A stretch of DNA of 58,909 nt from Micromonospora wenchangensis. GTDB taxonomy: Bacteria > Actinomycetota > Actinomycetes > Mycobacteriales > Micromonosporaceae. The stretch lies in the NCBI RefSeq assembly GCF_002210435.1, contig NZ_MZMV01000045.1, positions 1-58,909 on the forward strand, in the 5' to 3' direction. Shown here in pieces: positions 15,751-24,820 of this stretch. Below the pieces are notes generated by a model. It ran no database searches and had not been told where the DNA came from. It saw only the letters and a program-made list of their open reading frames with translations. Within the stretch, counting starts at the first letter, position 1. Each line of letters starts with the position of its first letter. The translations under genes were made by a program, and so were the position numbers.

Positions 15751-16689
15751 TTACCGGAAGTGGTCCCAGCCGGCCGGTCCGTCGTACGCGTCACCATCGA
15801 CGGTCACCCCGCCGCCCTCGACCACCCGGCCCACCGTCCGCCACCGGTCCGGCAGCGCCACCGTCGCGGGGAAGGTGGCGACCAGGGCGTGATCGTCACC
15901 GCCGGCCAGGATCCAGGTGTACGGGTCGACGCCGAGCGCCTGGGCGGCGTCCCGCATCTGCGGCGGCACCGCGAAGGCGTCCCGCCGCAGGTCGACGCCG
16001 ACACCGCTGGCCTTCGCCAGGTGGCCCAGGTCGGCCAGCAGCCCGTCCGACACGTCGATCATGGCGGTGCCGCCGAGTCGGGCGGCCTCCGGCCCGGCCT
16101 GGTAGGGCACCTCCGGCCGCCGGTACGCCTCGACCAGCACCCGGGGGGTGCGGAACCCCCGGGAGAGCACGGTCAGCCCGGCGGCGGCCCAGCCGGTGCG
16201 GCCGGCGAGCGCCACCACGTCACCCGGCCGGGCGCCGGAGCGGACCACCGGTGCCCGGCCCGCCAGGTCGCCGAGGGCGGTCACCGCGATGGTCAGGGTG
16301 GGGCTGGCGGACATGTCGCCGCCGACCACCCCCGCGTCGACCAGCGCCGCCTCGGCGGCCAACCCGTCGGCCAGCTCCTCCACCCAGGCGGTGTCCAGGT
16401 CGGCGGGGATGCAGAGGGCCACCAGCAGGGCGGTGGGGGTGGCGCCCATGGCGGCGATGTCGGCGAGGTTGGCCGCCGCCGCCCGGTGCCCGACGTCCCG
16501 CGCGCCCGACCAGTCCCGCCGGAAGTGCCGCCCGTCGACCAGCACGTCGGTGGAGGCGACCACCCGCCGGTCGGCGGCGGCCACCACGGCGGCGTCGTCG
16601 CCCGGCCCGAGCAGGCAGGACGATCCGTACGTCAGCCGGGTGGTCACCCGGTCGATGAGGCCGAACTCGCCCACGTCCGCGACACCCAT
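15751..16689 (-). CDS. thiL: Thiamine-monophosphate kinase
   Basis: Last step of thiamine diphosphate synthesis (TMP to TDP using ATP). The 312-residue protein begins MGVADVGEFGLIDRV and carries the family motifs LGPGDDAAVV (Mg/ATP), STDVLVDGRHFRRDW, AAANLADIAAMGATPTALLVAL, VGGDMSASPTL and MIDVSDGLLADLGHLA, with AGGDDHAL near the end. Normal length. In mycobacteria thiL is also near the DUF3515 and ddl genes. Confidence 0.96.
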   Translation of the reverse strand: MGVADVGEFGLIDRVTTRLTYGSSCLLGPGDDAAVVAAADRRVVASTDVLVDGRHFRRDWSGARDVGHRAAAANLADIAAMGATPTALLVALCIPADLDTAWVEELADGLAAEAALVDAGVVGGDMSASPTLTIAVTALGDLAGRAPVVRSGARPGDVVALAGRTGWAAAGLTVLSRGFRTPRVLVEAYRRPEVPYQAGPEAARLGGTAMIDVSDGLLADLGHLAKASGVGVDLRRDAFAVPPQMRDAAQALGVDPYTWILAGGDDHALVATFPATVALPDRWRTVGRVVEGGGVTVDGDAYDGPAGWDHFR

Positions 16690-16810
16690 GTCTTCCTTCC
16701 GACACGCTCGCTAGCTGCTTACCCGCGACCACCGCTAGGGATCACGCCTGCTCCGTAGGGTATTTTCACCCTTCGGGCCGCCCCGGGCGGCGACGGACGG
16801 AGGTCGAGTC

Positions 16811-17044
16811 GTGGTACAGGCGTACATCCTCATCCAGACCGAGGTGGGCCGGGCGCGGGACGTGGCCGGTCTGATCGCGGATCTTGCCGGCGTGGTACGC
16901 GTCGACGCCGTCACCGGGCCGTACGACGTGGTCGTCCTCACCGAGGCGAACACCGTCGACGAACTCGGCAAACTGATCGTCAGCAACGTGCAGATGGTGC
17001 CCGGCATCACCCGCACCCTCACGTGTTCGGTGGTGCGCCTGTAA
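16811..17044 (+). CDS. Single-domain Lrp/AsnC ligand-binding (RAM) protein
   Basis: Only 77 residues, matching the C-terminal RAM (ACT-like) effector domain of Lrp/AsnC regulators: AYILIQTEVGRARDVA, VVRVDAVTGPYDVVVL, and TRTLTCSVV. There is no DNA-binding helix-turn-helix. Stand-alone RAM proteins oligomerise and bind amino acids, so it may modulate a full-length Lrp protein or act as a sensor. Immediately followed, with no spacer, by the GTG of the DUF3515 gene. Confidence 0.88.
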   Translation: MVQAYILIQTEVGRARDVAGLIADLAGVVRVDAVTGPYDVVVLTEANTVDELGKLIVSNVQMVPGITRTLTCSVVRL

Positions 17045-17674
17045 GTGGACGAGAAGACCTCCTCCCCCGAGACCCCGACCGACGTCGCGCCCGCCGCCGC
17101 CCGGCCGGCGGTGGACCGGTCGACCCGGCGGGCCGCGCTGTGGGCCACCCTGGTCGCCGTGCCGGTGACGGTGGCCGTGGCGGGGTTCACCCTCGCCAAG
17201 CTCTCCCCGGATGCGCCGGTCGCCGCGCCGGACCCGTCGCCGACCAGCGCCGGACCGGTGTCCAGCGCCCCGGTCGAGATGCCCGCCCCGGCGCTTGCCG
17301 AACGGCCCGGTGTGGTGTGCCGGGCGCTGGTGTCGCAACTGCCGGCCACCGTGCGGGACCTCGGCCAGCGGCCGGTGACCGCCGGTGCCGAGCAGAACGC
17401 CGCCTACGGTGACCCGGCGTTGACCGTGGCCTGCGGTGGCGCCGAGCCGACCGTGGACGCCACCGCCGACGTGTGGACCGTCAACCGGGTCTGCTGGTAC
17501 GCCGACGAGCGGTCGGACGCCACCGTGCTCACCACGCTCGACCGGGAGACCGCCGTCACGGTGACGGTGCCCCGGGCGTACGAGGGGGCGTTGCAGTGGC
17601 TCACACCGATCTCCGACGCGGTGGTCGCCTCCGTGCCGTCGGGCGGCGACAGCCCGGCCGGCTGCCGGGGCTGA
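17045..17674 (+). CDS. DUF3515 family membrane-anchored protein
   Basis: A 209-residue protein. The cytoplasmic N-terminus is followed by one transmembrane segment (ALWATLVAVPVTVAVAGFTLA, about residues 36-56), a Pro/Ser-rich linker and an extracytoplasmic domain with CRALVSQLPATVRDLGQRPV, YGDPALTVACGG and VNRVCWYADE, the DUF3515 pattern. Function unknown. The mycobacterial homologue (Rv2980) occupies the same place next to ddl. It starts directly at the stop codon of the Lrp-like gene. Confidence 0.87.
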   Translation: MDEKTSSPETPTDVAPAAARPAVDRSTRRAALWATLVAVPVTVAVAGFTLAKLSPDAPVAAPDPSPTSAGPVSSAPVEMPAPALAERPGVVCRALVSQLPATVRDLGQRPVTAGAEQNAAYGDPALTVACGGAEPTVDATADVWTVNRVCWYADERSDATVLTTLDRETAVTVTVPRAYEGALQWLTPISDAVVASVPSGGDSPAGCRG

Positions 17675-18301
17675 GCCGGGGCCGGCCACCCGCCCGCTCT
17701 CTCGTTCCTCCTCGTCACCGTCGTCCTGGACATGCTCGGGCTCGGGCTGATCGTGCCGGCCCTGCTGACCGCCGTCACCGGGGATGCCGCCGCCGTCCAC
17801 CAGTCGACCTGGACGTTCTTTCTCACCCACCAGTTCGCTTGGGGCACCGCGCGGATCGGCACCGTGCTCGCGGCGGGGGCGCTCGCCGGGGCGCTCTTCC
17901 AGGCCGGAGCAGTCGGGCCGGTGGTGCGTCGGCTCGGGGACAAGCGGGCCGCGGTGGTCGGCGGTCTGCTCGGCGTCGTCGCGCTGGCGGGTACGGCGTT
18001 CGTGACGGTGCCCTGGTCGCTCCACCTGCTCCAGGCGGTCGGCGTCCTCGCCGCGACGGGGGGAGCCGCCACTCAGTCGTGGCTCTCCCGGCTGGTCCGC
18101 CCCGACGAGCAGGGCACGGTACAGGGGGCGCTCACCTCGATCGGGGCCGCTGCCGAAACGATGGTGCCGCTCGCGGCCGGCGTGGTGTTCGCCTGGTCGC
18201 TGGCGAACGCGGCACCGGGCCTGGTCTTCGTCGGCGCGGCCGTCTTCGCGGCCGGTTCGACGCTCCTGCTGGCCACCACCCCCGACCTGCGGCAGCCCTG
18301 A
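17675..18301 (+). pseudogene. Remnant of a Tet-type MFS drug exporter
   Basis: The frame reads LSFLLVTVVLDMLGLGLIVPALL, the first helix of TetA-like exporters, but with no start codon before an internal Met at 17732. It then jumps after about ten residues to the second half of the transporter: AVGPVVRRLGDKRAAVVGGLLG, ATQSWLSRLVRPDEQGTVQGALTS, and the last helices ending RQP. Roughly 190 codons of the N-terminal half are missing compared with a full 400-residue exporter. The 189 residues from 17732 are unlikely to work. It sits at the left edge of the accessory region. Confidence 0.7.
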
Positions 18302-19255
18302 CGCCACCCGACCGGCGGTGCGGGAAAACTGCGCGACCGGTGCCGCCGGACCGGCCGCCCGATGCGTCGGGTGCGGACTCGGCCTGCCGTTCCATCAGAT
18401 CGTGCCGACCGACTCCGGCGGCGCACGTCCACTCCTGCATTTGCATACCGTGGAAGTTCCACGAAACCGATCGGGGTAGCAAAACGATTTGGCCCTACAC
18501 GCGTTGATAGATGGGACAGTGGGCGGCTTCCATTAGCTGGGAATGGGCAACTCCTGACGCTGGGAACCGCTTCTGCCGGAACTGGCTGATTCGACGGTCA
18601 GCGCTGCGGTATTCGCCATTTCCGGACGGGTTCACCCGCCGGCCCGGTCGCGGAAAGTCAACATTCTCCACGATGTGCCGTCGATCAAGCGATTGCCCGA
18701 CAAAAGGCGCAGGCAACCTCCGGCGGCACACGCCCCGAACGCCCTCTACCTGGGGAAACGTCGACCGTGGCCCGCTCCTTCGCGGCCCGGCCGCAGCGCC
18801 GCGGCCGGCACCGGCCGAAGGTATGGCCAGGCAATCGGCTGATCGGCGGGGCAGCATGGACTGATCGGCCACTCTTGCCGCACCCCAATAGGCGCAGCCG
18901 GAGCGAATGGCCGATGCGCGCGACGTTCCGCACCCGGCCGCCGACCACATTCTGGTCACCATCGGCTACGGCGGTGTGAAGTGAACGTGAATGAGGTGTT
19001 TCGATCACCTCGGAAAAGAGCACGTCAGCGCACCTGACACCGACCGGCAACATCACCAAGATCAGCGCAAAGCGCGTTACCGGAAGGCGGCTCCGTACGC
19101 GCGGCACTAACACCCGACCCCGCTTGCGTCAATGCTCCACATACGACAGGATCATGCGCGGAATCCGCACGAACAATTGCTAGCCTTCGATGGCAACCCC
19201 GCCGTCCATACAGGATCGGCGGCATTGTTCACATCTCCTCATCGGAGGTCACCAC
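18302..19255. other. Long intergenic region before the polysaccharide operon
   Basis: About 950 bp with no convincing gene on either strand; the open frames resemble no family and lack GC-rich third positions. Base composition is clearly less GC-rich than its neighbours. It holds an inverted repeat at 18449-18463 (CGTGGAA-G-TTCCACG) and a weak promoter-like pair TTGCGT (19124-19129) and CAGGAT (19147-19152), spacer 17. No riboswitch was recognised. Confidence 0.5.
18449..18463. promoter_or_regulatory. Short inverted repeat, possible operator
   Basis: CGTGGAA and TTCCACG around a single central G: a 15-bp dyad in the AT-richer leader of the polysaccharide operon, about 790 bp before its first gene. 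Confidence 0.3.
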
Positions 19256-21391
19256 ATGGTCCACACCGGACCTACGCGTCGTCGCGCGAACCGATTCGCC
19301 CTCGCCGGGCTGACCGCACTCACGGTCCTGCTCGGTACCCAGACCCCGGGCCTCGCCCAGCCGCCGGCCGCGCCGGGCACGCTGGCCCAGCCGCCGAGCG
19401 CGCCCGGCCTCGGCCAGGTCGCCGCCACGAAGGAGGCCCGTCCCGGCCCCCTGCCGACCCGGGCCGGCACCGTCAAGGTCGCCCCGTCCTCGTCGAGCGC
19501 CCGCAGCGGCGGCGTGGGCACCCAGGCGATCAACGACAAGGTCGCGCTGAAGGCGCTGATCCTGGCCACCGACCCGGCGGACTTCGGCGTGGCCACCCTC
19601 ACCACCACCCTCAACCGGGTCGGCGCGAGCTACGACATCCTGTACACCACCACCCAGACGATCTCGGCGAGCACGCTCGTCGACGGCAACGGGGTGGGCA
19701 AGTACAACGCGGTCCTGCTCACCAACAGCATGCAGCTCTACGAGTCGGGCGGTAACTACCTCAGCGGCCTGACCAGCACGGAGTGGAACACCCTGTGGGC
19801 CTACGAGCGCAACTTCGAGGTGCGCCAGGTCGCCCTCTACACCAGCTACGGCACCTGGCCGGAGGACTACTGCCTCAACTCCGCAGGTGAGGGCGCGGTC
19901 GGTGAGACCCCGCTGCCCGTCTCGCTGACCAGCAGCGGCGCGGCCGTCTTCGACTACCTCAACAGCTCCGCCCAGATCCCGATCACCCAGTCGTACGTCT
20001 ACCGCACCTCGATCCGGTCCGGCTGTAACGCCCAGGCCCTGATGACCAACGGCTCCGACGTGCTGGCGGTGAGCACCACCTCGACCGACGGCCGGGAGCG
20101 GATCGCGCTGACCTTCACCGCGAACCAGTACCTCCTCCACGCCGACCTGCTGGTCTACGGCCTGTTCCGGTGGGCGACCAAGGGCCTGTTCCTCGGTGAG
20201 CAGAAGCACCACCTCAACGTCGACATCGACGACTGGTTCGCCGCCTCGGCCCACTACATGGAGGACGGCACCGTCGACTACAGCCCCAACCTCCACCTCA
20301 CCGGGCACGACGCGGTCAACCTCGACGCCAAGCAGACGGCGCTGCGCACCGCGCACCCGCTGGCGTCGGGCTTCACCTTCAACATCCCCTACAACGGTGC
20401 CCAGATCGACCCGTTCGCGGGCAGCACGTGCAGCCCGAACGGGGACGCCAACACCCTCACCGCCACCTCGAAGTGCCTGAAGAACAACTTCCGGTGGATC
20501 AACCACACGCTCACCCACCCCGCGCTGAACAGCACGGACTACGCCACCACCCACGACGAGATCACCGAGAACCAGGCCGCCGGCAACGCCATCGGGCTCA
20601 ACCCGCCGGCCACCGTGCTCAAGACCCCCGAGTACTCCGGCCTCGGCGTCTACAACAACGCCAGCGGCGTGCTCACCGACTACGGCCTCACCGCGTCCAA
20701 CCCGGACCTGATCGAGGCGGCCGGTGACCTCGGCATCACCACGCTGGCCGGCAACATGTCGTTCGCCAGCCACGTGCCGGCGAACTTCAACGGTTCGACC
20801 GCGCACCCGCTGGACCCGAGCATCGTGGTCGTGCCGTGCTGGCCGACGAACATCGCCTACCACACCACCAACCAGGCGGAGGAGGCGCACTTCTACAACT
20901 CCTTCTACGGCCCGAACGGCCTCTTCCCGTACTGGCCCACCGACCGCACCTACGCCCAGGTCCTCGACTACGAGTCGACTGTCGGGTTGCAGCACGTGTC
21001 GTCCGGCTCGATCTACTCGCACACCTTCCACATCGCCAACGTGCGTGACTACGGCTCGGGCAACAGCCTGCTCACCGACTGGGTCGGCGCGGTGCTGACC
21101 AAGTACGACTCGCTCTACTCGGTGCCGCTGCTGAACTCGGCGTGGACCGACATCGCCGCCTACACCCGGACCCGCACGGCCCACTTCGCGGCGCTGACCG
21201 CCGGGGCGTCGGCGGTCTACGACCGGACCACCGGGGAGATCACGGTGACCTCACCGGCCGCCGGGACGCTGCAACTCGGTGGCGTGACCGCGGCCACCAC
21301 CGGCGCCGGCACCTACGGCACCGACGTCACCGTGCCGGTGACGCTGGCGGCGAACACCGCCGTGACGTTCAACGCCGCTCCCCGCGCGTAG
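19256..21391 (+). CDS. Secreted polysaccharide deacetylase-like protein (Agd3/CE18 type)
   Basis: A 711-residue exported protein with a Tat/Sec-like signal peptide (RRRANRFALAGLTALTVLLG, cut near GLAQP). A beta-rich N-terminal half is followed by a deacetylase-like domain with the metal-site pattern D323-I-D325-D326 (LNVDIDDWF), H417 and H421 (NHTLTHPALN). This layout resembles fungal Agd3 (CBM87 plus CE18), which removes acetyl groups from GalNAc in galactosaminogalactan. The C-terminus has a small beta-sandwich tail. The ATG at 19256 follows CGGAGG. First gene of the operon, 42 bp before the PelF-like gene. Fold and motifs are read from memory, so the exact family needs a profile search. 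Confidence 0.7.
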   Translation: MVHTGPTRRRANRFALAGLTALTVLLGTQTPGLAQPPAAPGTLAQPPSAPGLGQVAATKEARPGPLPTRAGTVKVAPSSSSARSGGVGTQAINDKVALKALILATDPADFGVATLTTTLNRVGASYDILYTTTQTISASTLVDGNGVGKYNAVLLTNSMQLYESGGNYLSGLTSTEWNTLWAYERNFEVRQVALYTSYGTWPEDYCLNSAGEGAVGETPLPVSLTSSGAAVFDYLNSSAQIPITQSYVYRTSIRSGCNAQALMTNGSDVLAVSTTSTDGRERIALTFTANQYLLHADLLVYGLFRWATKGLFLGEQKHHLNVDIDDWFAASAHYMEDGTVDYSPNLHLTGHDAVNLDAKQTALRTAHPLASGFTFNIPYNGAQIDPFAGSTCSPNGDANTLTATSKCLKNNFRWINHTLTHPALNSTDYATTHDEITENQAAGNAIGLNPPATVLKTPEYSGLGVYNNASGVLTDYGLTASNPDLIEAAGDLGITTLAGNMSFASHVPANFNGSTAHPLDPSIVVVPCWPTNIAYHTTNQAEEAHFYNSFYGPNGLFPYWPTDRTYAQVLDYESTVGLQHVSSGSIYSHTFHIANVRDYGSGNSLLTDWVGAVLTKYDSLYSVPLLNSAWTDIAAYTRTRTAHFAALTAGASAVYDRTTGEITVTSPAAGTLQLGGVTAATTGAGTYGTDVTVPVTLAANTAVTFNAAPRA

Positions 21392-21433
21392 CGCGGGACG
21401 GCTCAGACAAGCACAGAGAAACGGGGGAAACCG

Positions 21434-23275
21434 GTGCGGATCGCGCTGGTCTCGGAGGGCACCTACCCGTACGCGATGGGTGGGGTGAGCATCTGGTGCG
21501 AACAGCTCATCCGGGGAATGCCGGACTACCGGTGGGAGGTCGTGGCGCTCACCGTGGACGGCACCGAGGAGCCGGTGTTCGACCGGCCGGCCAACCTCGA
21601 CCGTGTGCACTCGATCCCGTTGTGGGGCGGCGGGCCGACCGGCCGCCGCCCCCGGCGGGGCGTGCTGGTCCCCTCCGGGCGGCCCGGCACCGAGTTCATG
21701 CAGTCCTACGAGGTGTTCCTGCGGGCGCTGGTCACCCCGTTGGAGTCGACCCGTTCCCAGGCCGGGGCGGTCAACCGGAGCACCTTCCTGCTGGCCCTGC
21801 GCGGCATGTTCGAGTACGCCGCCGCCGGCGGCGACCTGGGCGCGGCCCTGCTGTCCAACGAGGCGCTGCGGATGATGCTGGAGGCCTGGCACACGCTGCG
21901 GGTCGAGGAGACCGGGCCCGCCCCCACCGTCGCCGACGCGCTGGAGGCGGCCTGGCTCATCTCGCACATGCTGCGGCCGTTGAGCGCGCCGCCGGTACGC
22001 GCCGACATCGTGCACTCGTCGATGAACGGTCTCGCCACGCTCGTCGGGATGGCGGCCACCTGGACGTACGGCACCCCGCTGGTGCTCTCGGAACACGGTA
22101 TCTACCTGCGCGAACGCTACATCTCCTACCTGCACGACGACGCGCCGCACCCGGTCCGGGTGCTAGTGCTGAGCTTCTTCCGCTCGCTCGCCGGTGCGGC
22201 CTACCTGATCACCGGCGCGCTCGCCCCGCACTCGCAGTACAACCGGCGTTGGCAGCTGCACAACGGCGCCGACCCCGAGCGGATGTGGACGATGTACAAC
22301 GGCGTCGACCCGGACGAGTTCCCGCCCGCGGCCGGCGAGCCGGACGTGCCGACCATCTCGTTCATGGGCCGGATCGACCCGCTGAAGGACCTGCACACCC
22401 TGATCCGGGCGTTCGCGCTGGTACGGGCCGAGATCCCCGAGGCCCGGCTGCGCATCTTCGGCGGTACGCCGGCCGCCAACAAGGTCTACCACGAGAGCTG
22501 CGAGGCGCTGATCGACGAACTCGGGCTGACCGGGCACGCGGTCCTGGAGGGCCGGGTCGGCAGCGCCGTCGAGGCGTACCACGCGGGCAGTCTGGTGGCG
22601 CTGACCAGCATCTCCGAGGGCTTCCCCTACACGGTGGTGGAGGCGATGGCGTGCGGCCGGCCGACCGTGTGCACCAACGTCGGCGGGGTCGCCGAGGCGG
22701 TCGGTGACACCGGTTTCGTCGTCGCGCCGCGCGACGTCGCCGCGATCGCCGCCGCCTGCGTCAGGATGCTCAACGACCGGGAGCTGCGGCTGCGGCTGGG
22801 GGCGACCGCCCGGGAACGGGTGCTGGAGCGGTTCACCCTGCAACGGTCGTTGCAGGCGTACCGCGACATCTACGAGCGGCTGGCCGCGCCGCGCGGGGCG
22901 TCGCCCGCGCCGAAGCACCTGCGCGGTCAGGCCCAGGGCTTCGTCCGGGTGCCGAACCGGCCGACCCGACCCGGGGTGGCGTCCGTCACCGCCCGCCCCG
23001 CCGCCACGCCCACGGTCCGGCCCGAGGTGGCCCCCGTCGCCCCGACGCCGGCCGCCGTCCGGCCCGAGCCGACGCCCGCCGCCGTCCGGCCCGAGGTGTC
23101 GCCGCTGGCCGGGCGGGTGCCCCGCCAGCGCGGGCCCGAGCAGTACTCGGCGGCGGCGTACCGGACCCGCCACGACCCGAACTCGGCCGCGCCGGAGCTG
23201 CCGCAGCCGGCCGGGCCGGAACCGGACGACGACGAGACGACGATCGCCATCATGCGTACCACCGGTGGTCGCTGA
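21434..23275 (+). CDS. pelF: PelF-type GT4 glycosyltransferase
   Basis: Cytosolic retaining glycosyltransferase of the GT-B fold. The N-terminus MRIALVSEGTYPYAMGGVSIWCEQLIRGMP (GVSIW at 17-21) is the PelF hallmark. Also present are SEHGIYLRER, FMGRIDPLKDLHTLIRAFA and the GT4 EX7E motif (E395 and E403 in EGFPYTVVEAMACG). In Pseudomonas PelF polymerises UDP-linked amino sugar into Pel. Here the protein is 613 residues against about 500, owing to a Pro/Ala/Val-rich tail from about residue 490 ending in an acidic DDDETT stretch. The GTG has GGGGGA upstream, and the stop overlaps the next ATG (TGATG). Confidence 0.85.
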   Translation: MRIALVSEGTYPYAMGGVSIWCEQLIRGMPDYRWEVVALTVDGTEEPVFDRPANLDRVHSIPLWGGGPTGRRPRRGVLVPSGRPGTEFMQSYEVFLRALVTPLESTRSQAGAVNRSTFLLALRGMFEYAAAGGDLGAALLSNEALRMMLEAWHTLRVEETGPAPTVADALEAAWLISHMLRPLSAPPVRADIVHSSMNGLATLVGMAATWTYGTPLVLSEHGIYLRERYISYLHDDAPHPVRVLVLSFFRSLAGAAYLITGALAPHSQYNRRWQLHNGADPERMWTMYNGVDPDEFPPAAGEPDVPTISFMGRIDPLKDLHTLIRAFALVRAEIPEARLRIFGGTPAANKVYHESCEALIDELGLTGHAVLEGRVGSAVEAYHAGSLVALTSISEGFPYTVVEAMACGRPTVCTNVGGVAEAVGDTGFVVAPRDVAAIAAACVRMLNDRELRLRLGATARERVLERFTLQRSLQAYRDIYERLAAPRGASPAPKHLRGQAQGFVRVPNRPTRPGVASVTARPAATPTVRPEVAPVAPTPAAVRPEPTPAAVRPEVSPLAGRVPRQRGPEQYSAAAYRTRHDPNSAAPELPQPAGPEPDDDETTIAIMRTTGGR

Positions 23276-24792
23276 TGACCGAGGCCACCGACCCGGACGT
23301 CACCGATCCGTTGTTCCGCCCCGTCGCCACGATGACCACCGAGCCGGGGCCGTCCGAGAGCCCCGAGCGCACCATCCTGCTGCCCCGGATCTCCACCGAC
23401 CCGGTGGACGACCTGGTCGAGCGGGTCCGGCCCCGGTTGACCCGCGCGGTGGACGCGTTGCAGGTCGCCGCCGCCCTGGAGGCGGACGGGCACACCGACC
23501 GGGCCGCCCAGGTCGAGTACGGCTACCGCGACGTCTTCGTCCTCGCCTCCGAGGTGTTCCGGCGGTTGGGGCCGGTCCCGGCCGTCGAGGAACAGCCGGC
23601 CACCACGCCGGGGACCGGCCGCGACCGGCGGGGCGACCTGCGGACGATCTCCCACGGCCTGCTGTACGTGCTGCCGAGCGCCGCGTTCCCCGCCGTGCTG
23701 TCGGTGGTGGGACGGTCGGGGCTGGTGGCCGGGATGATCCTCGCCGGCACGGTCGGCTGGGTCTGGTCGGGCGTGGTCGCCTACGCGGCGTTCCGCCTGC
23801 TCGGCCTGGGCCGGGCCCGCTCGGCCAGCCGGGTGCTGCGGATCGCCGCGCTGACCGCCGTGCTGCTCGGCCTGGTCACCGGTGCCCTGATGCTGCCGTA
23901 CGGCGGGCTGCCGCTGGCCGCGATGATGGTCTGCCAACTGGCCTACCAACTGGCCAGCACGCTGCTGATCTTCTACCGGCGGGAGGGGTGGCTGGCCGCC
24001 GCGCTGGTCCCGGCCGTCCTCGCCAGCGGGGTGTTCCTGGTCGCGGGCGGGGTGACGGCCCGGCGCTGGGCGGTGGGCGCGGCGGCCCTCGGCGTGCTGG
24101 CCGCGTTCACCGCCGGGCTCTGGGCCACCCGGTCCGCCGCCCGGTCGGCCGAGCCGGCCCCCCGCGACCCGCTCTGGCCGGCGCGGCCCGCCCTGCTCGG
24201 CGTCGCCGGGTACGGGCTCTGCTCGGCGACGCTGCTCTTCCACGCGCAGGCGCCCTACCTGCTGGGCCAGTGGGACGTCGCGGCGTCGGCGGTGCCGCTG
24301 ATCCTGTCCATGGGGTTCGTCGAGTGGCGGACCAGCCGGTTCTGGGCCAGCGGGGTCGCCCTGTCCCGGCGGGCCCGGTTCCCGCACGCCTTCGTCGTCG
24401 GGATCTGGCGCACCATCGGCCGGGAGGTCGCGTGCTGCCTCGCGGTGCCTGCGGTGTTCGGGGTGCTGCTGCTCGTCGCGCTCGGCCGGGCCGGCGTGCT
24501 GTCCACCGCCGGGGTGGTGATGACGGCCGCCCACGTCGCGCTCGCCGGGGCGTACTACCTGGCGTTCCTGCTGGCCGGTCAGGGCCGGTACGGCTGGCTG
24601 TGCCTGTCGATGACGGTCGTGGTCGTGCTGCACGTCGGCGGGGGCGCGCTGCTCGGCGTCGCCCCGCTGCTCGGGCAGGGTGGCGACGCGCTCACCGACA
24701 CCTCGCTGTACCTGGTCAGCGTGCTGCTGCTCCAGGCGCTGTTCGCGCTCGGTCTGGTTCCGGTGATCGGGCAGGTTCGGCACTACCGATAG
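23275..24792 (+). CDS. PelG-like multi-spanning polysaccharide transport protein
   Basis: A 505-residue protein. A cytoplasmic N-terminal extension of about 115 residues contains a helical stretch (VERVRPRLTRAVDALQVAAALEADG). It is followed by about 12 hydrophobic helices with the spacing of MATE/Wzx-like flippases, including FVEWRTSRFW and the late AGAYYLAFLLAGQGRYGWL. PelG in Gram-negatives has 12 helices and works with PelF. The extension could replace a scaffold protein such as PelD/PelE, which are absent. Assignment rests on topology plus operon context rather than strong sequence motifs. Confidence 0.65.
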   Translation: MTEATDPDVTDPLFRPVATMTTEPGPSESPERTILLPRISTDPVDDLVERVRPRLTRAVDALQVAAALEADGHTDRAAQVEYGYRDVFVLASEVFRRLGPVPAVEEQPATTPGTGRDRRGDLRTISHGLLYVLPSAAFPAVLSVVGRSGLVAGMILAGTVGWVWSGVVAYAAFRLLGLGRARSASRVLRIAALTAVLLGLVTGALMLPYGGLPLAAMMVCQLAYQLASTLLIFYRREGWLAAALVPAVLASGVFLVAGGVTARRWAVGAAALGVLAAFTAGLWATRSAARSAEPAPRDPLWPARPALLGVAGYGLCSATLLFHAQAPYLLGQWDVAASAVPLILSMGFVEWRTSRFWASGVALSRRARFPHAFVVGIWRTIGREVACCLAVPAVFGVLLLVALGRAGVLSTAGVVMTAAHVALAGAYYLAFLLAGQGRYGWLCLSMTVVVVLHVGGGALLGVAPLLGQGGDALTDTSLYLVSVLLLQALFALGLVPVIGQVRHYR

Positions 24793-24820
24793 TCCACTTG
24801 AGACCTATGGGGAGGTCCGG

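Noticed and set aside
18495..19113. Open frames of 117, 142 and 155 codons in the polysaccharide leader
   Set aside because: Mutually overlapping on both strands, no ribosome-binding site, no family resemblance, poor third-position GC.
18302..19255. c-di-GMP or c-di-AMP riboswitch before the polysaccharide operon
   Set aside because: Looked for GEMM and ydaO-type conserved segments and saw none; a covariance search would settle it.
19229..21184. 651-codon minus-strand frame over the deacetylase-like gene
   Set aside because: Shadow of the plus-strand gene, with repetitive Val/Gly/Arg composition and no motif.
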